Shown piece after piece: positions 25,682 through 33,974 of a stretch of DNA of 35,648 bases. Every line of letters begins with the position of its first letter. Positions within the stretch are counted from its first letter, which is position 1. The stretch is from Bacillota bacterium. Its GTDB lineage: Bacteria; Bacillota; Sulfobacillia; Sulfobacillales; Sulfobacillaceae. The position numbers and the translations under genes were made by a program. The stretch is taken from the NCBI GenBank assembly GCA_021797515.1, contig JAJZZP010000121.1, forward strand, positions 1 through 35,648, read 5' to 3'. The notes beneath the pieces were generated by a model. The model did not search any database. It saw nothing but the letters and a program-made list of their open reading frames with translations, and had not been told where the DNA came from.

Positions 25682-26260
25682 GCGTTGAAGGTGCTGCAGT
25701 GGGCAGATCAGGGCCTGCGCAGTTCGGAGATTGCGCAGGCCTTGGGAATCCTCCTCACGGAGGTCCAACCATTACGCCGGGTAGCGGTGAACACCTTAGA
25801 CACCGTCGAGGCGAAGATCCGCGCTCGAATCCAGCAGGCCAACAACCTCCGGAACCAACCATGCCGACCGCTGGCATGACCGGTATTCGACAACCCTCTG
25901 GCCGCAGGCGCGGCCGTTCCACCAATCCATTGTAGAGCCCTACGTGACACGGTGATTGGTGCACTGCGGCAAGGGGAGAACCCTCGCACCACCTACCAGC
26001 TCCTCCAACAGTAAGGGTTCGAGGGCAGTGCGAATGCCGTGTATCAATATATTCTTAAGCCTCGCCAAGAAATTCCGGAGCCCATCGAATCCCCCGCAGA
26101 TCTCCAATTACGGCAGAGTTTCCGTGACACGGTGTACAAACACGCGCTACAGCACTCGGCCGATGGCCGCCCGAAAGCGGCGCAATCCGAGCCGAACACG
26201 GTCTCCCCGTCGATTTATGAACTATTTCGGGCGCACGACTTAACCTTAGGGTTGCGTTAA
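25682..26260 (+). pseudogene. Transposase-like remnant, possibly ISL3-like
   Basis: Degenerate frames show a helix-turn-helix-like stretch (VLQWADQGLRSSEIAQALG, 25690-25750). Further on, FHQSIVEPY, RDTVIGALRQGENPRTTYQL and GFEGSANAVYQYIL (25920-26070) follow with a frameshift and an internal stop. The combination resembles the C-terminal part of transposases with 'TTIYRYLRKQGYTGS...VYRYI' motifs, as in ISL3-like elements. The family assignment is tentative. There is no intact gene between 25052 and 26446. Confidence 0.35.
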
Positions 26261-26446
26261 TGACCACAATGGACATTCTCCTCTTTGGCACAAACGCCGA
26301 GGTATCCGCCGCACTGTATTTTGATAAAACTCTCAGCAGTTACACTGCATGACCACGGTAGCGAAAGAAAGTCATGCCAGACATACTCAGCGATCTCGGG
26401 GTTTGTGTTACCATGGAGCATATATGGAATATGGAGGAATCGAGCC

Positions 26447-27535
26447 ATGGCGCGATTGTCTCATGTACAGCACCAATTGCCAGGACATGACGCGATTTTA
26501 GTGTTGGCTCCGGGGGATGATTTCCGGTATGTAGCGGATTGGTCTCCTCACGCGGATGAGCGGCTGACTTTTCTCTTGATAAATGAAAAAGCAGCGCAAC
26601 TGGTCGTACCTTCAGTCAACGCAGAAGATGCCCGAGCGCATATGATGCCTGGGGCAGCGATTAGGGAATTTAGCGACCAAGAGGGCCCAACGGTGGCATT
26701 GCGGGAGGCATTGACCGCCATGGCTCATGGTAAGGAAACCCTTTATGTCTCAGACGATGCTCGTTTTGACCATGGGCAGGTGCTCTTTGGGCTAGCAGTC
26801 GACCATCATCGCTTGGCGCTGGCATCGACATTAATGGGCCCTATGCGGATGGTCAAGGATGACGAAGAAATCCGGCGCCTTAAGGCCTCGCAGGCGATTA
26901 ACGATTTGGCCATGCAAGCCGCATTTTCCGCCATTCGCGATGGCATGACGGAGATAGAACTGCAGGATGTAATTCGCCGGGCTTACCAAGAATATGGAGC
27001 AGACCGTGAGGCATTCATCATTGTGGCTGCCGGTGCCAACAGTGCATTGCCTCACCATGCCTCGGATGATACCGTGATTCATCCCGGGCCTGTCTTGTTG
27101 GATATTGGCTGTTTTAAAGATGGGTATGCTTCGGACATGACTCGGGTTGCATATCTCGGCATCCCGGGCCCGGAGTTCACGGCTATCCATGCTGTTGTGC
27201 GGGAAGCGGCCAATGCTGGGGTGGTCCGGGCTCAAGTGGGTGCTACAGCCGAGACAGTCGATGCCGCAGCGCGACAGGTTATTGTCTCTCATGGTTACGG
27301 ACAATATTTTGTTCATCGCTTGGGGCATGGCATCGGCCTCTCAGTGCATGAACCTCCGTCAATTATGGAAGGCAATCGTCTTGCGTTGCCAGACCGGGCA
27401 TTTTTTTCGGTGGAACCTGGCATCTACTTGCCTGGTAGGTTTGGGGTACGGCTCGAGGATGTTGTGATGTTAACAGACTCGGGCGCCCAAATTCTATCGT
27501 CATTGCCGTTAGATATTCATGTGGTTGCCAGATAG
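26447..27535 (+). CDS. M24 family Xaa-Pro aminopeptidase
   Basis: This is a creatinase-fold dipeptidase or aminopeptidase P of about 362 residues, cleaving N-terminal residues before proline. The five metal ligands are visible: two Asp in LLDIGCFKDGYASDMTRV, His in HRLGHGIGLSVHEPP, Glu in FFSVEPGIYLPG and Glu in GVRLEDVVML. The frame opens at 26285, but ATG 26447 with GGAGG 9 nt upstream gives the family's normal N-terminus. It stands alone after the remnant region, without an identified promoter, and is followed by about 120 nt before the peroxiredoxin. Confidence 0.93.
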   Translation: MARLSHVQHQLPGHDAILVLAPGDDFRYVADWSPHADERLTFLLINEKAAQLVVPSVNAEDARAHMMPGAAIREFSDQEGPTVALREALTAMAHGKETLYVSDDARFDHGQVLFGLAVDHHRLALASTLMGPMRMVKDDEEIRRLKASQAINDLAMQAAFSAIRDGMTEIELQDVIRRAYQEYGADREAFIIVAAGANSALPHHASDDTVIHPGPVLLDIGCFKDGYASDMTRVAYLGIPGPEFTAIHAVVREAANAGVVRAQVGATAETVDAAARQVIVSHGYGQYFVHRLGHGIGLSVHEPPSIMEGNRLALPDRAFFSVEPGIYLPGRFGVRLEDVVMLTDSGAQILSSLPLDIHVVAR

Positions 27536-27654
27536 TCCCTTACACGAATGATTAGCTGACCTAATTATTCAATCATCCGAGATCGTGAGACTAACAAGGG
27601 GCGTTTTGAGGTTTCTCGCGTTTGCAAAAACTTTGTATTAAGGAGTTGACTGGA

Positions 27655-28137
27655 TTGAAAACGCAAACCGTGGACGAAATGGTAGGGCATGTGGCCCCCG
27701 ACTTTACATTGCCGGGCACAAACGGACCGGCTCATCTCGCAGATCTTAAGGGGCATGTCGTGGTGCTCTATTTCTATCCGCGGGATAATACGCCGGGGTG
27801 CACTACGGAAGCGTGCGACTTTCGCGATGCTATTGGAGATTTTCAAAAGGTCAAGGCCGATGTGATGGGAATCAGTACGGATAGTTTGGCCAGCCATCAA
27901 AAATTCATTGCCAAACATCAATTGCCGTTTCCCTTGTTGTCGGACGAACGGGGTGAAGTCGCCCGGCAATATGGGGTTTTTAAGGAAAAAAACCTTTATG
28001 GCAAGGTGAGTTGGGGCATTGAGCGAAGCACCTTTATTATTGACACCGACGGCATAGTTCGCCACGTATTCCGCAAAGTCAAAGTCGCGGGTCACGTGGA
28101 GCAGGTGAACCAAATGGTGCGCGAACTCGAGTCATGA
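27655..28137 (+). CDS. bcp: Thiol peroxidase, Bcp/PrxQ peroxiredoxin
   Basis: This is a 160-residue one-domain peroxiredoxin reducing hydroperoxides. The peroxidatic Cys is C49 in PRDNTPGCTTEAC and the resolving Cys is C54, five residues later, as in classical Bcp. TTG 27655 is chosen because AAGGAG lies 9 nt upstream; the upstream in-frame TTG at 27646 touches that site. The stop overlaps the start of nth (ATGA), so it forms an operon with the DNA-repair gene, consistent with oxidative-stress defence. Confidence 0.93.
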   Translation: MKTQTVDEMVGHVAPDFTLPGTNGPAHLADLKGHVVVLYFYPRDNTPGCTTEACDFRDAIGDFQKVKADVMGISTDSLASHQKFIAKHQLPFPLLSDERGEVARQYGVFKEKNLYGKVSWGIERSTFIIDTDGIVRHVFRKVKVAGHVEQVNQMVRELES

Positions 28138-28805
28138 GCGGAAGCCGTCCGGTGGTGCGACCGATTCTCAAGACGCTAGGGGAGCTATATCCTAATCCCA
28201 CCACGGAACTGGTCCACGACAACCCCTGGCAACTTTTGGTGGCAACCATGCTTTCGGCGCAATGCACCGACCGTCGCGTCAATATGATTACGCCCCGAAT
28301 CTTTGGCAAATATCCCGATGCTCAATCCTTATCAATCTTGTCGATACCGCACATCGAGGAGTTGATTCGCGATTGCGGGCTCTATCACACCAAGGCGAAA
28401 AATTTGGCGGCCACCGCAGCGATAATTGCCGGCGAATTTGCTGGTGAAGTGCCACGCGACCGCGACATCCTGATGACTCTGCCGGGGGTGGGACGCAAGA
28501 CCGCTAATGTGGTGCTTTCCAATGCCTACGGGGTGGATGCGATTGCAGTCGACACCCATGTATTTCGGCTCGCTCATCGTTTGGGATGGAGTCAGGCGAA
28601 GACACCCGAGGCTACAGAAGAAGAGCTGATGGCGCTGTTACCCAAAAAACACTGGTCCGCGGCACATCACTGGCTCATTTTACATGGCAGGCGTGTGTGT
28701 TTGGCGATCCGGCCCCGGTGTGAATCCTGTGCCGTAGCTCAGTGGTGTCCCAAGGTCGACGTAGCACCCCGATTGGCAAAACTGAAAGAAGGGTCGCAAA
28801 TATGA
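28134..28805 (+). CDS. nth: Endonuclease III
   Basis: This is a bifunctional DNA glycosylase/AP lyase for oxidised pyrimidines, 223 residues. The helix-hairpin-helix LPGVGRKTANVV carries the catalytic Lys (K122), and D140 lies in AVDTHVFRL. The C-terminal [4Fe-4S] cluster has the classic spacing C189-x6-C196-x2-C199-x5-C205. The gene is coupled by ATGA overlaps to bcp upstream and to a small unknown gene downstream. Confidence 0.96.
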   Translation: MSGSRPVVRPILKTLGELYPNPTTELVHDNPWQLLVATMLSAQCTDRRVNMITPRIFGKYPDAQSLSILSIPHIEELIRDCGLYHTKAKNLAATAAIIAGEFAGEVPRDRDILMTLPGVGRKTANVVLSNAYGVDAIAVDTHVFRLAHRLGWSQAKTPEATEEELMALLPKKHWSAAHHWLILHGRRVCLAIRPRCESCAVAQWCPKVDVAPRLAKLKEGSQI

Positions 28806-29128
28806 TGGTGGCATTAGTACAAGATTTGTTTTTCGCTGCCCGTGTGGAAAGTCTGGCCAAAGCGTCTGCAATCTCAGCTCAAGTCACGACCACGTCTGAA
28901 GAATTTGTAAGCTGGGTTCAAGAAATGGAACCGTCGCATGTGCTGCTGGATTTGAATATGGTCACTGACGAAATTTTGGCTGTGGTTGCCAGAGTTCCCC
29001 ACGTGGCCGGGTTTGGTCCGCACGTGCAGCGAGAACAATTTCTGAAGGCTCGCCAGCGGGGGGTCCGGACCTTGTGGGCCAACTCGGCGTTGCCGGACCA
29101 TTTACCCGGGTGGCTGTTACAAAGTTAA
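28802..29128 (+). CDS. Small hypothetical protein, receiver-like
   Basis: This protein of about 108 residues starts at an ATG overlapping the nth stop (ATGA). The pattern of alternating hydrophobic strands and helices, with SHVLLDLNMVTDEILAVVA in the middle, resembles a CheY-like receiver fold. I do not see the full set of acidic-pocket, Thr and Lys residues, so phosphorylation is doubtful. Its 3' end overlaps the converging ABC-2 permease gene by 12 nt. The function is unknown. Confidence 0.6.
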   Translation: MMVALVQDLFFAARVESLAKASAISAQVTTTSEEFVSWVQEMEPSHVLLDLNMVTDEILAVVARVPHVAGFGPHVQREQFLKARQRGVRTLWANSALPDHLPGWLLQS

Positions 29129-29908
29129 ATCTTGCCGCGCAAAGACCAGGCTGGCCAACCATGCCAATATTGCCGAGCCCAAAATGAAGGCCAAAATTGC
29201 GCTGAGGGTGGGAACGGCCCCAGCGGCAATTAAACTGGGCTGATAGACGCCAAAAATGGAAAGGGTGGAGAGAAAGCCCAAATGCGGGGCCATGCCCCCT
29301 ATTAGGTTCATAGCGTAGAATATTAAGGTAATGGTTAAGGGCAAGGTCACCGTTGGCACCCAAGCCAAAAATACCATGCTGTATCCCGCAATCAAAACGC
29401 CGGTAAACAATGCCACCAAATTAAGCCATATCATCCCCGACCAGTACACATGACCGCCGTTGAACCACCAGGCGCCTAAGATTTCAGACGCCATGGTCGC
29501 ACCAGTCAAAAATACCAGGGCAAGCGCCAACGCCAGAAATTGTCCTAACATCCATGTGGAACGAGATATTGGTGAAGACAGCCACCATTGGAGTGAGTGA
29601 TTTTGGCGTGGGGTTCCTACGAGGTGCATGGCCTCCATGGTGACAAACCACATGATGATCCATATGTCTATCACAGAGTAGAATTCGCCTGAGAGGTATC
29701 CGGTATAGGTAGAGAAATTGGATGAAACACCGGCCAATTTCAAAAGAACAGGAGGCAGGTTGCTTAACAGTCGGGTAACAGCCGGATTGGTGGCAAGTGA
29801 TGGGTATACCCAGGCCAGGAAAAGAATGTAGACGGCGATTCCGACGGAGTAACCATAAGTCGACTTTCTTATTGTATGCCACCCTAAAGAGATCACTGAT
29901 GCCTTCAC
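29117..29908 (-). CDS. ABC-2 type transporter permease
   Basis: This 263-residue membrane protein has six predicted hydrophobic segments and the N-terminal TM followed by a large extracytoplasmic loop typical of ABC-2 exporters. Its GTG start overlaps the ATPase stop (GTGA, 29908-29905). With the ATPase and the GbsR-like regulator it forms a three-gene efflux operon; the substrate is unknown. Confidence 0.85.
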   Translation of the reverse strand: MKASVISLGWHTIRKSTYGYSVGIAVYILFLAWVYPSLATNPAVTRLLSNLPPVLLKLAGVSSNFSTYTGYLSGEFYSVIDIWIIMWFVTMEAMHLVGTPRQNHSLQWWLSSPISRSTWMLGQFLALALALVFLTGATMASEILGAWWFNGGHVYWSGMIWLNLVALFTGVLIAGYSMVFLAWVPTVTLPLTITLIFYAMNLIGGMAPHLGFLSTLSIFGVYQPSLIAAGAVPTLSAILAFILGSAILAWLASLVFARQDLTL

Positions 29909-30798
29909 TCCGGTCCCTCCTCGTCTTGCTGATAAATTTCCATAAAGGCTTGCTCCAGGTCCTGAGTAATTTCCCTAACTGATACCACAGGCAATGAGGC
30001 CAGCTGCTGGATCAGGTGGTTGATCGGGCCATTGATGGTGATCGTGGCGGTTCGATCGTTCACTATCGCTACATCTAAATACGGCCCCGCCAATATGCGA
30101 AGATCGCGGGGCTCTCCCAGAGTTACTTCAAATATCTGGCGAGATGTTTGCCGCAAGTGGTCTACACGCTCGACTAATGATAGACGTCCTTGCTTTAAAA
30201 TGCCTACGCGGTGACAGGTGCGTTCCACCTCCGTGAACTGATGGGTCGACAGCAAGATGGTCTTTCCCCGGCTGTTTTCTTCCCGTATCCATTGGATAAA
30301 GGTTTGCTGCATCACGGGATCTAATCCCGAGGTAGGTTCGTCTAAAATCATGATCGGAGGGTCATGGGCGAAGGCTGCTACCAGGGCAAGTTTTTGCCGG
30401 GTACCTTTGGACATGGTGGCAATCATTGGCTCAGGTTTCAAATCAAATCGATCCAAGAGGCGTCCTGCATAGAGACCCCCGTTGGCAGGTTCTCTAAGCC
30501 GACGCATCCATCCTAAAAATTGGGAACCGGTCATGTTATCGGGAAGTGCGACTTCTCCAGGCAAATATCCCACCAACTGGTGGAGCGTTTCCGGCTTCTT
30601 CCATGGATCCAAGCCGTGGATAGCCACAGTGCCCCGTTCAGGCTTTAAAAGGCCGATGAGACAACGGATGGTAGTGGACTTGCCGGATCCATTGGGGCCG
30701 AGATATCCAAAAACTTCCCCTTCACTGATCGAAAGTGTAATATCGCGAATCCCGCCTCGGTCGGAAAAAGTTTTAGTTAGGTGTTCTAGCTTAATCAC
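29905..30798 (-). CDS. ABC transporter ATP-binding protein (ABC-2 exporter)
   Basis: The ATPase has about 297 residues: Walker A in LGPNGSGKSTT, a degenerate signature MSKGTRQKLAL, Walker B IMILDEPTSGLDP and the switch His in STHQF. A C-terminal extension of about 80 residues is common in drug or antibiotic exporters of this type. The open frame continues upstream, but GTG 30798 begins the standard IKLEHLTKTF strand. This start overlaps the stop of the regulator gene by 8 nt. Confidence 0.9.
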   Translation of the reverse strand: MIKLEHLTKTFSDRGGIRDITLSISEGEVFGYLGPNGSGKSTTIRCLIGLLKPERGTVAIHGLDPWKKPETLHQLVGYLPGEVALPDNMTGSQFLGWMRRLREPANGGLYAGRLLDRFDLKPEPMIATMSKGTRQKLALVAAFAHDPPIMILDEPTSGLDPVMQQTFIQWIREENSRGKTILLSTHQFTEVERTCHRVGILKQGRLSLVERVDHLRQTSRQIFEVTLGEPRDLRILAGPYLDVAIVNDRTATITINGPINHLIQQLASLPVVSVREITQDLEQAFMEIYQQDEEGPE

Positions 30799-31243
30799 GA
30801 GGGCGATCCCACTCGATCTCCCAGTCCGCAAACCGCGACTCCACCATCTCAAAAAACTCGATCATTTTGGCAAGTCGCATATGGGCACGCGCCGACGTTT
30901 TGGGTAAATCTTCGATTCCCTCGGCCGCTAACGTTTTCCATCGGGTTAGCAGGCGAAGTTGGGACAGCGTAGTGCGAATCCAGATATCATCAGGGACCAC
31001 GTAGTAGTCACGGCGATCCCCCGGTTTGGATACTTTGTCCACTAGTTCGGCTTGCAAAGCCTGTCTTAAAGTGAGCGATATAGTGGCCTTGCTGACTTGA
31101 AGCGTTGCTGCCAAGTCGTTTAGGGTTTGGGGTTCCTCGGCAATCAGCAATGCGGCAAATATCCGTCCCAAACTGCGAGTGGACCCATACTGCTCGAAGT
31201 CAATCCCAAAGCGCTCGATGAGGATGGAGGCTGGCGTGTCCAG
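30791..31243 (-). CDS. GbsR/MarR-like transcriptional regulator
   Basis: This is a winged helix-turn-helix regulator. The sequence LGRIFAALLIAEEPQTLND then ATLQVSKATISLTLRQALQA is characteristic of the GbsR group. The first usual start codon is TTG 31171, but that would cut off the first helix. The reading frame continues upstream through ILIERFGIDFEQYGSTRSLG, which matches the family's N-terminus, to a CTG at 31243 with AAGGTG just before it. A non-ATG/GTG/TTG start is therefore likely, or the original start has been mutated. An 18-bp palindrome lies 28-45 bp upstream of that CTG. It probably autoregulates the exporter operon. Confidence 0.75.
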   Translation of the reverse strand: MDTPASILIERFGIDFEQYGSTRSLGRIFAALLIAEEPQTLNDLAATLQVSKATISLTLRQALQAELVDKVSKPGDRRDYYVVPDDIWIRTTLSQLRLLTRWKTLAAEGIEDLPKTSARAHMRLAKMIEFFEMVESRFADWEIEWDRPRD

Positions 31244-31270
31244 GAGGTCACCTTCTTGTTGTCAGGATGT

Positions 31271-31288
31271 GTTTAATACATATTAAAC
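31271..31288. promoter_or_regulatory. Palindromic operator upstream of the GbsR-like gene
   Basis: GTTTAATA-CA-TATTAAAC has perfect 8-bp arms. The A/T-rich composition and position directly upstream of the regulator start suggest an operator overlapping the exporter promoter. Confidence 0.6.
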
Positions 31289-31542
31289 AACTTAAACATA
31301 GCATGCCATAAGGCATGTTCTGTTGGCAACTCATTGCAGCCCATGCCAATGATCAGATTTATCGTGACGGGGAAGCCGAAAGTTGGGCCGTCGGTGGTCT
31401 CTTAGCAGACATGGCGCTTCGTTGACCGGTTTTTTGTAAGAAATTGTGCCGTCCGAGCAGGGCTAGCACGTAAGTAAACCGAGTGGTTGACGGACGCATA
31501 CGGGTGTCACCATTTAGCCGAGAATCATTCGAGAAGGTTTAC
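31289..31542. other. Intergenic stretch, nothing recognised
   Basis: I find no gene, strong hairpin or RNA gene here. It separates the exporter operon from the remnant region. Confidence 0.3.
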
Positions 31543-31838
31543 GATGCAAAAGGAGACCCAGGCCCAGAACCGGACTCGGGAAATTCGATCGTCCGGAATC
31601 GTGGTCACGAGGGAACGGTCGATACACTTCTATGGTACGAAGGATAAAGAAGAGCCGGCGGCAGGTTTCCTGCAACCTTGTCGTCTGTGGTAATGCAGGA
31701 CGTCGCCGTTTCCTTCATGACTATGCGCCTGATTTCTATCCCGACAAACCGCACGCACCGTTCATTGAGGAGCTGGTCTCGCAAGAGGTCGGCCTGCTCT
31801 ATCAACGCCTAACGGCTCGAGAGATCCGGAGGTTGTAA
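31543..31838 (+). pseudogene. Frameshifted unknown protein with a Cys-x2-Cys motif
   Basis: From ATG 31543 one frame reads to FLQPCRLW and stops at 31690. A second frame continues with VVCGNAGRRRFLHDYAPDFY and FIEELVSQEVGLLYQRL, ending at 31838. Joined, they would give about 95 residues with a PCRLCG zinc-finger-like pair. A single lost base near 31685 would explain the break. I do not recognise the family. It lies among mobile-element remnants. Confidence 0.35.
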
Positions 31839-31899
31839 ATGCTTCACTAATTGGTCGTAAAGCATCATAATTGATGATACACTATGTAGGTGGACAGAG

Positions 31900-31985
31900 T
31901 ATGGATGGTCAATTTGTGAATATAGGCAAAGCCGCCAAGGTGGTCGCAGAAACGTCCACCTCGGGAGGCCAACAGCCTCCCGAGG
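31900..31985 (+). mobile_element. Second IS607-like TnpA remnant with strong hairpin
   Basis: ATGGATGGTCAATTTGTGAA encodes MDGQFVNIGKAAKVV, the same N-terminus as the remnant at 25072, here without the frameshift but truncated after about 15 residues. It is followed directly by a perfect 11-bp hairpin, CCTCGGGAGGC / GCCTCCCGAGG (31959-31969 and 31975-31985), which may mark the element end. Confidence 0.45.
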
Positions 31986-32254
31986 CATTGCCACGAAAAA
32001 ACTTCTCGTCGTGAATCGCTTATTACCCTACCAAAAATCATGGATCGACCGCGGTCGGGGTCGGCACGGCAGAGGTTCCCTCTGATGAGGGCATTTATGT
32101 CGTCGGGAGAGTTTATACCAATATCCCACATCCGCGAGCGATAGGAGTTCTCTTGATTACCCTCATTAGTCGCAGAAAACTAATCCTGTTCAGAAGGGAA
32201 AGAATTATCTGCGTTAAAAAGACTGGAATGAGAGAAAATTTATTCAAGACATAT

Positions 32255-32283
32255 TTGCATTGCGGAGACATATGTGCTACATT
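32255..32283 (+). promoter_or_regulatory. Sigma-70-type promoter of the zinc-ribbon gene
   Basis: TTGCAT (32255-32260) and TACATT (32278-32283) are separated by exactly 17 bp, close to the consensus for the vegetative sigma factor. The operator-like palindrome begins 11 bp downstream, so a bound repressor would cover the start of transcription. Confidence 0.6.
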
Positions 32284-32293
32284 GAACTCATGA

Positions 32294-32313
32294 TTTGTGA
32301 ACGAGTTCACAAA
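32294..32313. promoter_or_regulatory. 20-bp palindromic operator
   Basis: TTTGTGAAC-GA-GTTCACAAA has perfect 9-bp arms. It lies between the promoter and the ribosome-binding site of the small zinc-ribbon gene. The shape is that of a dimeric helix-turn-helix repressor site. The regulator is not apparent. Confidence 0.65.
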
Positions 32314-32327
32314 AAGGGGTGCTGATA

Positions 32328-32507
32328 ATGAAAGTAAACAACCGAGTAACGGACTTATGCCCGCGGTGTCGAGCCTACCCAGTCGAGTATCGGGTTCTTG
32401 AAGTGACCGGTGATATCTACGGATATTGTGCGAACTATCCCGAGTGCACTTACGTGACCCATTTCCTGGAGCAGGATATGGCTCCTAAGGTTCCGCATTC
32501 GGCTTAG
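32328..32507 (+). CDS. Small zinc-ribbon protein
   Basis: This 59-residue protein has a CPRC pair near the N-terminus and CANYPEC about 20 residues later, the pattern of a topoisomerase-type C4 zinc ribbon (C-x2-C ... C-x5-C). ATG 32328 has AGGGGTG 6 nt upstream. A good promoter and a 20-bp palindrome precede it, so it appears to be a genuine regulated gene even though both sides are mobile-element debris. The function is unknown; nucleic-acid binding is a guess from the fold. Confidence 0.65.
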   Translation: MKVNNRVTDLCPRCRAYPVEYRVLEVTGDIYGYCANYPECTYVTHFLEQDMAPKVPHSA

Positions 32508-32576
32508 TTTTTGATATGGCAATAGGAGACATGGCGCTACTATATATAACGATTGCAAAAGCGGTCATCGTGATTC

Positions 32577-33490
32577 TTAGTCGGTGTGCCGCTTGTTTTT
32601 GTGTTGTTTTTTGACCCTCCCCGCCCTGAGTGATCCCCAGTTTTTACCACGTTTGACGGTTTTTAAACCGCTGTCTCCGTGCTTTGGGCGTCTCGGATTC
32701 CGCCACGACCGACCGTCCCGGGCTTCCCTATCCCAACCCGCAACGTTCAGCCAATAGGAGGCCCAGGCGAACACCAACCCCAGTCGATCCCATCGTGCGG
32801 CGGTCCCCAACTTGGCGCAATCCCGAGGGAATCCCTCTCCGGGGTCGTTCTTCTGGTCTTTATACGACTCTTCGCCGATGAAGCGTTGGCCATAGCCAGC
32901 CACGATCGCCCCCGTGGGCCGCTCTGCCAGACCGGCAGACACCGTGAGAAACCACGGATCCGAGTGATTCTGATCCGCATAGACGACGAGCCGGCCCGCA
33001 TAGGGCCCGTCTTCCGCCGCCTTGGCATAGAAGACCTGCCCATCCCGTTGGACCGGACGCGACTTCCCTAAGATCGTCAAGGGTACCCAGCGGGCCGCCC
33101 ATTGGACCAAGATATTTCCCTTCGAACGGATAATCCCGTCCCATCCGAGAGCGTCCAAGAACCGGAAAAAACGGGTCGTGGCAAAGCCGCGGTCCGCCAA
33201 GAGAAGGGGACGACACGTTGTGGGAAGGCACCGCGCCACGCGTTCGCACGCGGCGCTCGTACTCCCGCATAGGATCCTTCAGATTCTCTTTGGCCACGGT
33301 CATCCAGGCAATCGGGATCGCGCGTCCAGGGGCGTGCGCAGTAATACAGAGAATTTGAAACTGGCTCCTTGGTCTTCGGATCCATCCAATCCAACGTGAG
33401 ATACACGCTCGCGGCGGACCCAATGACCGTCGCCATCAGGTCGGCAGTGGCGATCTCCTTATCAATACCGGGGTGTTGGCACCCACTCAT
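32577..33490 (-). pseudogene. IS4-like DDE transposase, frameshifted
   Basis: Three frames join into one transposase. 33490 to about 33355 carries VYLTLDWMDPKTKEPVS (first catalytic Asp). The next part, to about 33235, carries ITAHAPGRAIPIAWMTVAKE. 33239-32577 carries LLADRGFATTRFFRFLDALG (second Asp) and RFIGEESYKDQKND (catalytic Glu region). Two frameshifts and an apparently missing N-terminus make it inactive. Imperfect inverted repeats GCCCTGAGTGATCCCCAG (32623-32640) and CTGGGATCACTCGGGCC (33576-33592) may be its ends, but the left one lies inside the coding frame. Confidence 0.75.
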
Positions 33491-33974
33491 TTTGTCATCA
33501 CTTCGGCTAACGCGGATGTCATAAGATGGGGCGATTCAAGCGGCGGGGTTGGGGCACAGGGCATCCGCCTAGCGGCTGGGATCACTCGGGCCTCACGGCC
33601 TAAGGCCACCGTGAATGATGAGGGGAATCCACCTTGTTAAGATGGCCACTTAGTTGATTCTATGGCGACGATACAATTATTCATTAAGGCACAAGTGAAC
33701 GCACTCGGCGATCTCCTAGAAAACCATGGGCCCTACGGGGTCAGCGCCTGATATCTTTTTTGTCTGTGTATTACTCATGAAGCCATACCGGTTTTTGGCT
33801 GACAATTTTTCTGTTAAATCCCGAGTCCAATTGCCTGCAATCGAAACCACCGCTAACTACATAGAATGGCAGTAAAGTGTTCTCTTTCAGGTGGGGACAT
33901 ACCGATGCGCGACGAAGCCAAGAGGACGAAAGGTCAAATTTCTGATAAGATCAGAAGAGGAGGGATTGGGCAAA
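33491..33974. other. Spacer after the IS4-like element
   Basis: The segment holds the possible right inverted repeat of the element (33576-33592) and a 29-codon frame (33662-33751) with no visible ribosome-binding site or known motif. The last part is the leader of the patatin-like gene, where GGAGGG (33959-33964) decides the start. I see nothing else. Confidence 0.4.

Noticed and set aside
32679-33071. Plus-strand frames across the IS4-like transposase
   Set aside because: They are antisense to conserved DDE motifs and arise from the GC-rich composition.
32623-33592. Inverted repeats as proven ends of the IS4-like element
   Set aside because: The match needs two gaps, the left repeat is inside the transposase frame, and I see no target duplication, so it is mentioned only as possible.
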